Positions 5,774 to 10,200 of a DNA stretch of 10,200 nucleotides are shown piece after piece (within the stretch, counting starts at the first letter, position 1; every line of letters begins with the position of its first letter). Position numbers and translations under genes: made by a program. The notes under the pieces are model-generated. The model made no database searches, was not told the DNA's origin, and saw only the letters and a list, made by a program, of their open reading frames with translations. Origin of the DNA: Clostridia bacterium (GTDB lineage Bacteria > Bacillota > Clostridia > Oscillospirales > CAG-272); the NCBI GenBank assembly GCA_017451975.1, contig JAFTNI010000034.1, forward strand, positions 1 through 10,200. The letters are read 5' to 3'.

Positions 5774-6832
5774 ATGAAGAAATTATTTTGCGCTGTTTGT
5801 TTTTTGCTCGTGCTTGCGTTTGTTTTTTGCTCGTGCGGCGAAAAGAGCAAGCTTTATGAAATAAACGGTGAAAACGCGTGGTATGCCTACCCCGTGGAAA
5901 ACGCACCCGTTAAAGCCGTGAACGCGGGCGAAAAATGGTATTTGCTGAAGGGAATTTACCTTGGCACAAGCTTTACGCTTGCCGTGGGGAGCGATTACCT
6001 GAATACCAAGGATGTATACGCAGCATCGGGCGTGGACATATGGTTTTTCGAGGCAAACGAGCGCCTTGCCGCTTGGTCGGAAATAGGCGGCGAAGGCACG
6101 AAATTTATGGTTTATAACGCCGAAAGCGGCAAAGCAGAGCAGGTTTTCAGTGTGAGCACAGAGGCGGGCTTTGCGCCCGCAAACGTGGGCGTGTGGGGCG
6201 AAAGCGTGTATTTTGCACACATAGACTACGCGGCGGAAAAAGCCGCCGTTATGCGCTACGACCTTGACTCGGGCGCGCTTTCCTGCGCGCTTGAGCTTGA
6301 ATACCGCGGCGAAAGCTCCTGCACGAGCCTTTCGGTAGACGGCGGAGTTTTGCTCGTTTCTGCGGGCGGCGAGGGTAAAGCCGAGCTTATAAGGGCAGAC
6401 CTTGCAAGCGGCAAGCGCGAGAGCATACCGCTTGCTTCGGGCGTGGAATTTGTTTACGGCTGCGCGTACGATGCAGAAAATGGCGGATACGCATTATACT
6501 ACCGCGACGGTGAAGGCGAGTATATCGGCACGGTGAACGCGAAAAACGGCAAGGTGAAAATTATTGCCACTTTTCCCGAAAACGTGTATGCCTACCGCGA
6601 TACACTGGAGCTTTACGGCGGCCACTTATACTGGGTTCAGCAAATAAACGCAAGCGGCAACGTGGCAGAGCATTATAAATTTATAGATTACGACATTGGC
6701 GAAGGCACGTCAGACGAATATTTAAGAACATTTTCGTTTACACTCGCGAGCGACGGCGTGACGTTGCTTTCTTTCAACACATGGGAATATAGCGCTATAT
6801 ATTTGACCGAAATTTACCTGGGAGGGCAATAA
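5774..6832 (+). CDS. Lipoprotein with beta-propeller-like repeats
   Basis: A 352-residue predicted lipoprotein of unknown function. The N-terminus MKKLFCAVCFLLVLAFVFCSC is a signal peptide with a lipobox-like FCSC, Cys21 being the likely lipidated residue. The mature part is beta-rich with repeated strands ending in a residue-turn-gather pattern: KFMVYNAESGKAEQVFS, AVMRYDLDSGALSCALE, ELIRADLASGKRESIPL and YIGTVNAKNGKVKIIAT. The recurring D/N-x-x-S/N-G-K turn is typical of propeller blades (WD40/DUF5050-like), so a propeller fold is inferred, with no enzyme motif seen. ATG 5774 is preferred to an in-frame ATG at 5723 because GAGGAGA precedes it and the signal peptide begins there; the -10 lies between the two. 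It is followed one base later by the C_GCAxxG gene, so the pair is an operon. A sensor, binding or scaffold role at the outer membrane face is possible but unproven. Confidence 0.8.
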   Translation: MKKLFCAVCFLLVLAFVFCSCGEKSKLYEINGENAWYAYPVENAPVKAVNAGEKWYLLKGIYLGTSFTLAVGSDYLNTKDVYAASGVDIWFFEANERLAAWSEIGGEGTKFMVYNAESGKAEQVFSVSTEAGFAPANVGVWGESVYFAHIDYAAEKAAVMRYDLDSGALSCALELEYRGESSCTSLSVDGGVLLVSAGGEGKAELIRADLASGKRESIPLASGVEFVYGCAYDAENGGYALYYRDGEGEYIGTVNAKNGKVKIIATFPENVYAYRDTLELYGGHLYWVQQINASGNVAEHYKFIDYDIGEGTSDEYLRTFSFTLASDGVTLLSFNTWEYSAIYLTEIYLGGQ

Positions 6833-6833
6833 A

Positions 6834-7283
6834 ATGACACACAGAGAAAAAGCTATTGAATATTTCCGCGCGGGCTATAACTGCGCTCAGGCGGTTTTTG
6901 CCGCGTTTTGCGACGTTACGGGCTATAGCGAAAAGGAAGCGCTTATGCTTGCTTCCTCGTTTGGCGGCGGCATGGGCAGAATGCGCGAAACCTGCGGCGC
7001 TTGCTCCGCTATGTTTATGGTGGCGGGCGTGCTGAAGGGGTATACCGATATTTCCACAGACGCACCGAAAAAGGAGCACTACGAGCGCATACAGAAAATG
7101 GCGGCGGAATTTAAGCGCGAGCACGGCACGATAACCTGCCGCGAGCTTCTGGTAACGCTCAAGCTTGATTCCAAGCCCACGCCAAGCGCACGCACAGAGG
7201 AATATTACCGCGTGCGCCCCTGCGTTCGCTTCGTTGCCACTGCGGCAGATATACTCGACAGAATGATAGCAGGCGAATTTTAA
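6834..7283 (+). CDS. C_GCAxxG_C_C family protein (putative redox protein)
   Basis: A 149-residue cytoplasmic protein of the C_GCAxxG_C_C family, whose conserved cysteines suggest redox or metal chemistry; no reaction is established. Visible hallmarks are GYNCAQAVFAAF (14-25, Cys17), SSFGGGMGRMRETCGACSAM (41-60, Cys54 and Cys57), TCRELL (101-106, Cys102) and YYRVRPCVRF (124-133, Cys130). Full family length is present and no signal peptide is seen. ATG 6834 follows the lipoprotein stop by one base, and its ribosome site GGAGGG (6821-6826) lies inside the lipoprotein 3' end, indicating translational coupling. Cys57 sits where I recall many relatives having a small non-Cys residue, so an extra CxxC pair (54/57) may be present. 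Both genes share one terminator. Confidence 0.9.
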   Translation: MTHREKAIEYFRAGYNCAQAVFAAFCDVTGYSEKEALMLASSFGGGMGRMRETCGACSAMFMVAGVLKGYTDISTDAPKKEHYERIQKMAAEFKREHGTITCRELLVTLKLDSKPTPSARTEEYYRVRPCVRFVATAADILDRMIAGEF

Positions 7284-7292
7284 GTTAATAGG

Positions 7293-7320
7293 AAAAATAC
7301 CGCATATGCGGTCTTTTTTC
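7293..7320 (+). terminator. Terminator of the lipoprotein/C_GCAxxG operon
   Basis: ACCGC (7299-7303) and GCGGT (7308-7312) around ATAT, with AAAAA before and CTTTTTT after, 9 bases beyond the stop. The A and T tracts make it potentially bidirectional. Confidence 0.85.
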
Positions 7321-7358
7321 GTGACATAGGAAATTGCGCTGAAACAGGTTAAAGAGAG

Positions 7359-7392
7359 AGCCTTCCCCTAACGCTGATGCGAGGGGAAGGCT
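7359..7392. repeat. Stand-alone palindromic repeat hairpin
   Basis: AGCCTTCCCCT (7359-7369) and AGGGGAAGGCT (7382-7392) form an 11-bp perfect stem; the loop holds an inner CGC-TGAT-GCG. It is the same family as the unit at 3097-3124, sharing CTTCCCCTAA, GCTGATGC and AGGGGAAG. It follows the operon terminator and is followed by ATTTT, so it could add a second stop to transcription. Confidence 0.75.
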
Positions 7393-7426
7393 ATTTTACG
7401 CCTCTACAGCGTGCAAAAATGTACTT

Positions 7427-7437
7427 TATGGTAAAAT
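7427..7437 (+). promoter_or_regulatory. Distal extended -10 element upstream of the second sigma gene
   Basis: TATGGTAAAAT, identical to 9087-9097 before the lipoprotein gene at 9187, and both are followed within a few bases by GAAATA. No -35 is apparent. It would make a second, more distant start for the sigma operon. Confidence 0.4.
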
Positions 7438-7457
7438 TTATGAAATAATCAAAAACA

Positions 7458-7487
7458 TTGACAAATATGCAAAAAATATGTTAAAAT
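7458..7487 (+). promoter_or_regulatory. Sigma-A promoter of the second sigma operon
   Basis: Consensus TTGACA (7458-7463), an 18-base spacer and TAAAAT (7482-7487), with TATG one base before the -10. The expected transcript begins near 7494, just ahead of the ribosome site AGGGGGGA (7502-7509). This is the best promoter in the window. Confidence 0.75.
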
Positions 7488-7514
7488 ATTAAAATATGGT
7501 CAGGGGGGATTCTA

Positions 7515-8066
7515 ATGTTAAGCTTTTTATTATCTATAACCGATGAAAGTAATCATAGCAGGATTATTTATCTTTATAACACGTATCACGACGATATGAT
7601 AAAACTTGCCAGATATCGCCTTAAAAAGGCGGGATTGCCGAATTATGAATTGGATTCGGAAGACGTCGTGCAGAATTCTTTTGTAAAAATATCTAAATAC
7701 ATAAATTCGATTAATTTTGAGGTTTCTGAAAAAGAGTTGAGAGCATACGTATTATCCATTGTTGCAAATGAAAGCAAAAACGCTATAAAAGAACATAAGT
7801 ATTTTGATGATATCGAGAGCCACGAAGAGGTTATTTCTGATGATGATTTTTTCGAAAGAATCGAAATCAAGGAAACTTATGATATGGTAATTGATAAAAT
7901 CAAGCATATGGATGAAAAGTACAGCATAACGTTGCTTTTCCATTACAGCGAGGATATGAGCGTAAAAGAAATAGCAGGATTAATGGGTATTTCCGAAAAA
8001 ACGGTTTATACAAGAATTGCAAGAGGCAAACGATTGCTTTTGGAACTGATAAGTGAGGTGATTTAA
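7515..8066 (+). CDS. ECF-type RNA polymerase sigma factor (second pair)
   Basis: A 183-residue sigma-70 family protein, only distantly like the one at 1258. Region 2 is about residues 17-95 (IIYLYNTYHDDMIKLARYRL, then SEDVVQNSFVKISKYI and LRAYVLSIVANESKNAIK), and region 4 is about 120-180, with the helix-turn-helix MSVKEIAGLMGISEKTVYTR (148-167) and IARGKRLLLELI. The linker (95-118) is very acidic. ATG 7515 follows AGGGGGGA at 5 bases. The gene and its partner are markedly AT-rich compared with the operon before them, which may mark separate acquisition. The next gene starts 3 bases after the stop, with its ribosome site GAGGTGA in the sigma 3' end, so the two are cotranslated. Its signal and regulon are unknown. 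Confidence 0.9.
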   Translation: MLSFLLSITDESNHSRIIYLYNTYHDDMIKLARYRLKKAGLPNYELDSEDVVQNSFVKISKYINSINFEVSEKELRAYVLSIVANESKNAIKEHKYFDDIESHEEVISDDDFFERIEIKETYDMVIDKIKHMDEKYSITLLFHYSEDMSVKEIAGLMGISEKTVYTRIARGKRLLLELISEVI

Positions 8067-8069
8067 ACA

Positions 8070-8747
8070 ATGAATAATAATGAAAGAGAATTGTTTAAAA
8101 AAGCGCTATCAGAGGCAATGGCGCAAAAATACGATGAAGAACTGGCTGAATGCGAAGAAAATGCCGTTTGCTCACAGAAACACTATGACAAGATGCAGAA
8201 AATTATAGGCAGAAACGTATACCGCCCCAAAAAGAAATTGAGCAAAAAAGCATTGATTGCTATTATAGTTGCGGCGGCATTGTTGCTTACAGGTTGCACT
8301 GTTGCGTATATTTACAGAGATGAAATCAGAGATTTTGTTGAGGAAATATATGATGAGTTTATAGGAATAACTTATGATGATGGGCAACATAATCCTAGTG
8401 AAGGAATAACGGAGCCGTATGAGCTTGCGTATGTTCCAAAAGGTTACGAAAAAATAAATGAGCAAATACGTAAAATAAGTGTTTATTATATATATGAAAA
8501 CACCGATGGAGATACGATATCTTTTCGTCAAAATACTTTAGATTATAATATATATGGATTTGATATTGAAGAAGGATATACCACGATATTTACATACGGC
8601 GAGATAGAAGTTTATTGCCGCTTTTTTGATACATCATATCACTATCTTTGGAATGACGGTAAATACGCATTAAATATTAATTCTACAAAAATACTTTCCG
8701 AGGATGATTTGGTGAAAATTATAGAAAATATTGTGGTGAAAAATTGA
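8070..8747 (+). CDS. DUF4367-like membrane protein, probable anti-sigma factor
   Basis: A 225-residue single-pass protein directly following the sigma gene. The cytoplasmic N-terminus (1-58) is charged and helical (ERELFKKALSEAMAQKYDEE, then HYDKMQKIIGR) and would bind the sigma factor. One membrane helix spans about 60-81 (KALIAIIVAAALLLTGCTVAYIY). The outer domain (about 85-225) has the DUF4367 pattern: LAYVPKGYEK, then VYYIYENTDGDTISFRQ, and ends with a region (ALNINSTKILSEDDLVKIIENI) where the family usually has a strand-helix finish. Such domains are commonly linked to ECF sigma genes; the anti-sigma role is inferred. LLTGC within the helix resembles a lipobox, but the long charged N-terminus argues against a lipoprotein. 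The ribosome site is GAGGTGA (8053-8059). Confidence 0.85.
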   Translation: MNNNERELFKKALSEAMAQKYDEELAECEENAVCSQKHYDKMQKIIGRNVYRPKKKLSKKALIAIIVAAALLLTGCTVAYIYRDEIRDFVEEIYDEFIGITYDDGQHNPSEGITEPYELAYVPKGYEKINEQIRKISVYYIYENTDGDTISFRQNTLDYNIYGFDIEEGYTTIFTYGEIEVYCRFFDTSYHYLWNDGKYALNINSTKILSEDDLVKIIENIVVKN

Positions 8748-8756
8748 ATAAAAATG

Positions 8757-8797
8757 AAAAATGCAGAAATTTAGAATATTTTTGCATTTTTTTATTT
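8757..8797 (+). terminator. Terminator of the second sigma operon
   Basis: AAAAATGCA (8757-8765) and TGCATTTTT (8783-8791) make a 9-bp stem with a 17-base AT-rich loop that can pair further, followed by more T residues. It starts 9 bases after the stop. Confidence 0.7.
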
Positions 8798-8882
8798 TAT
8801 TTTGAAGAATTTTGATTTTTATATATGTACTAATATATGAAGGGCTCAAAAGAGCTGTGAATATGGTTGAATGCCGCACCAA

Positions 8883-8913
8883 TGTAGGGGACGGGTTTTC
8901 CGTCCCGCAAAAC
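8883..8913. repeat. Dispersed GTAGGGG hairpin repeat, copy D
   Basis: GTAGGGGACGGGTTTTCC (8884-8901) is identical to copy A. GGGACGG (8888-8894) and CCGTCCC (8900-8906) form a perfect 7-bp stem with a GTTTT loop, the best folded copy in the window. It sits directly before the branched element at 8917. Confidence 0.8.
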
Positions 8914-8916
8914 GGG

Positions 8917-9037
8917 CGCACATATACCGCGCGAGGTCCTTCGCAAAGCCACGCCGACACCGTTAGGTGTCATTCTCGAGCGAAGCGAAGAATCTGGCGT
9001 GGCCCTGCTCTAGGATGACCGCGGAAGGCATATATGT
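8917..9037. repeat. Branched foldback repeat element, full copy
   Basis: Nested inverted repeats make a three-way-junction-like shape. The outer arms are ACATATA (8920-8926)/TATATGT (9031-9037) and CCGCG (8927-8931)/CGCGG (9020-9024); the inner stem is GCCACGCC (8948-8955)/GGCGTGGC (8996-9003); inside that are two hairpins, GACAC/GTGTC (8956-8971) and ATTCT/AGAAT (8972-8993). A partial second copy starts at 10161. The string CGAGCGAAGCGAAGAATC resembles an intergenic repeat widespread in gut Firmicutes. There is no ORF, so it is probably a non-autonomous mobile or REP-like element. The rest of the gap 8798-9086 shows nothing else apart from copy D. Confidence 0.7.
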
Positions 9038-9086
9038 TCATAAAATATTTACTTGTTTTAAAAAGGCTAAAAATGCAATTTTATGC

Positions 9087-9097
9087 TATGGTAAAAT
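9087..9097 (+). promoter_or_regulatory. Extended -10 promoter of the second lipoprotein gene
   Basis: TATGGTAAAAT fits TRTGnTATAAT and matches 7427-7437 exactly. No good -35 at 17 bases. The predicted leader is about 80 bases and includes the start-stop ORF at 9124. Confidence 0.45.
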
Positions 9098-9123
9098 TGG
9101 GAAATAGTAAAGAGGTGTTACCA

Positions 9124-9135
9124 ATGGCTAAATGA
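9124..9135 (+). other. Start-stop mini-ORF (Met-Ala-Lys-stop) in the lipoprotein leader
   Basis: AGAGGTG (9111-9117) stands 6 bases before ATG-GCT-AAA-TGA. It is in the same frame as the lipoprotein gene at 9187, with further stops between, and an A-rich stretch follows. It may be a leader that affects ribosome loading or the remains of a broken gene start. Confidence 0.3.
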
Positions 9136-9186
9136 AAAACAAAATAAAAAAAACAAAAATATATAAAATTGGAAGGTGATTTAATT

Positions 9187-10110
9187 ATGAAAAAAATTAT
9201 TTCTATTATACTGTGTTTCGCTTTTGCGTTGGCTTTCTGCGCTTGCGGAAATACGGGTGATGAAGTAATAGTGGTTTCCGATGGTGTGAAAATAGATATT
9301 GATTACTCTTCGGAATCTATGGGCTTTTCCTTGAATATGATTTCAATATCTGAAAAAACGGAAGTTGAATTCGTGCGCTTTGAAGGCACAGGTCTTGAAA
9401 ATATACGCGACGTAGAATTTAAGAAGAGAACTTTTGAAGCGGCTGACCAAGTGAAAAAGGACGGCAATTATTTTCACGCATACCATTTTAAAGTGAACAC
9501 GATTTTGAAGGATACGTCTTCTAAAGACGGCAATTATTCCGTAAATATAAACAGCGTGGTTTTGAAAGTAGACGGAAAAGAGCGCACGGTTGATTTTGAA
9601 TTTCCTATTAAATATTACCATAATAAAAACTATAATGACAGAAGCACGTATATGTACGGTCCGCTTACCATATCGGGCGCTTCTTTGGAAATGGGTCAGG
9701 AATTTTCTTTCAGCGTAACGAACGCACAAGAAGATATTTATATAAAGAATTTCTATTTCAGCGATTTCCTTGATGCGAAAAACGCAAAGCTTTGCGCAGA
9801 AGTTGAAACAACTTCATCCGATGCAAACGGCGGTTCGGTTAACGGCGTTATGACGGAAGAGCTTGGAAAAATAGACGGAACTACCCTTTATAAAGTAGAA
9901 GCGGGTAAAAAGAGCGTGATTTATTGCGTGCCCGCGCTTAAGAATATGGAAAATATTTCAAAATACGACTTTATAACTTGCATGGCGACGCTGGAATATT
10001 GCATAGAAGGCGACGATACCGTTTATAAAGCCAAATTCCCCATAAACTCGCAGGGTATATACAGCGTAGAAGCGGCAGAAGCATTTATAACTTACGTTAT
10101 GGGTAATTAA
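9187..10110 (+). CDS. Lipoprotein of unknown function
   Basis: A 307-residue predicted lipoprotein that I do not recognise. MKKIISIILCFAFALAFCAC is a signal peptide ending in a lipobox-like FCAC, with Cys20 the likely lipidated residue, followed by an acidic stretch (NTGDEVIVVSDGVKIDIDYS). The rest is predicted mainly beta-strand, with alternating polar and hydrophobic residues (VEFVRFEGTGLENIRDVEFK; YSVNINSVVLKVDGKERTVD; FSFSVTNAQEDIYIKNFYFS), suggesting two or three Ig-like or jelly-roll-type domains; no enzyme motif is seen. ATG 9187 is chosen over an in-frame TTG at 9169 because GGAAGGTGA (9171-9179) lies just before it and the signal peptide begins there. It is a single-gene unit with its own promoter and terminator. 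It could be a target of the sigma pair upstream because both carry the same extended -10 string, but that string fits ordinary sigma-A too. Confidence 0.75.
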   Translation: MKKIISIILCFAFALAFCACGNTGDEVIVVSDGVKIDIDYSSESMGFSLNMISISEKTEVEFVRFEGTGLENIRDVEFKKRTFEAADQVKKDGNYFHAYHFKVNTILKDTSSKDGNYSVNINSVVLKVDGKERTVDFEFPIKYYHNKNYNDRSTYMYGPLTISGASLEMGQEFSFSVTNAQEDIYIKNFYFSDFLDAKNAKLCAEVETTSSDANGGSVNGVMTEELGKIDGTTLYKVEAGKKSVIYCVPALKNMENISKYDFITCMATLEYCIEGDDTVYKAKFPINSQGIYSVEAAEAFITYVMGN

Positions 10111-10112
10111 TT

Positions 10113-10146
10113 AAAAAAATCAGGAGTTTATACTCCTGATTTTTTA
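10113..10146 (+). terminator. Terminator of the second lipoprotein gene
   Basis: ATCAGGAGT (10119-10127) and ACTCCTGAT (10132-10140) form a 9-bp perfect stem with a TTAT loop, A-run before and TTTTT after. Confidence 0.92.
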
Positions 10147-10160
10147 TTGCCCGGAAAATC

Positions 10161-10200
10161 CGCACACATACCGCCGCGAGAACCTTCGAAAAGCCATGCC
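10161..10200. repeat. Branched foldback repeat element, copy cut by window end
   Basis: Bases 10161-10200 match 8917-8955 over the whole overlap with one inserted base and about five mismatches, including CCTTCG and AAAGCC. Only the left arm is present before the window ends. As with the first copy, it lies just beyond a terminator. Confidence 0.7.

Noticed and set aside
8296..8299. Lipobox (LLTGC) in the second anti-sigma protein
   Set aside because: It is preceded by about 58 charged residues rather than a short signal peptide, so a plain membrane helix is more likely.
8917..9037. Possible tRNA or tRNA-like cloverleaf
   Set aside because: Stem lengths and loops do not fit a tRNA: no T-loop GTTCGAATC-like sequence or anticodon arm of the right size, and another copy occurs at 10161.

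Overview
The window looks like chromosomal DNA of a gut-type Clostridia (Bacillota), most likely an Oscillospiraceae/Ruminococcaceae relative. This rests on AGGAGG-type ribosome sites, extended -10 promoters, ECF sigma/membrane anti-sigma pairs of a kind common in that group, a CotH-domain surface protein with a Thr-rich linker, and intergenic palindromic repeats with a RAYT-type transposase fragment. Assignment to a genus is not possible from the sequence alone.

Layout. (1) 2-1060: the 3' part of a TrkH-type K+ uptake channel, ended by a clear terminator. (2) 1258-2972: a three-gene unit of an ECF sigma factor, a translationally coupled single-pass membrane protein (probable anti-sigma factor) and a 20-codon ORF with a perfect Shine-Dalgarno, closed by a 12-bp GAAA-loop terminator. 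(3) 2975-3495: no intact gene. It holds a cluster of palindromic repeats and, on the minus strand, the N-terminal stump of a RAYT/Y1 transposase whose reading frame runs into one of the repeats. (4) 3496-5583 (minus): a large secreted CotH-kinase-domain protein with a mucin-like Thr linker and a Cys-Gly/hydrophobic/Lys C-terminus. (5) 5774-7283: a two-gene operon of a beta-propeller-like lipoprotein and a C_GCAxxG_C_C family protein. (6) 7359-7392: a stand-alone 11-bp repeat hairpin. (7) 7515-8797: a second, unrelated ECF sigma/DUF4367-like anti-sigma pair in AT-rich DNA. (8) 8798-9104: repeats, including a branched foldback element of about 120 bp. (9) 9187-10146: an unrecognised lipoprotein with its own promoter and terminator. 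A second copy of the branched repeat starts at 10161 and is cut by the window end.

How it fits together. Most protein genes here act at the envelope: K+ uptake, two membrane-signal-to-transcription switches, a surface CotH kinase-like protein and two lipoproteins. The two sigma/anti-sigma pairs are natural candidates to control envelope genes, but no target promoter can be assigned from sequence. The most unusual items are the 20-codon ORF, whose Shine-Dalgarno can pair over 10 bp with its own coding region, and the repeat families whose hairpin arms differ in a compensatory way.
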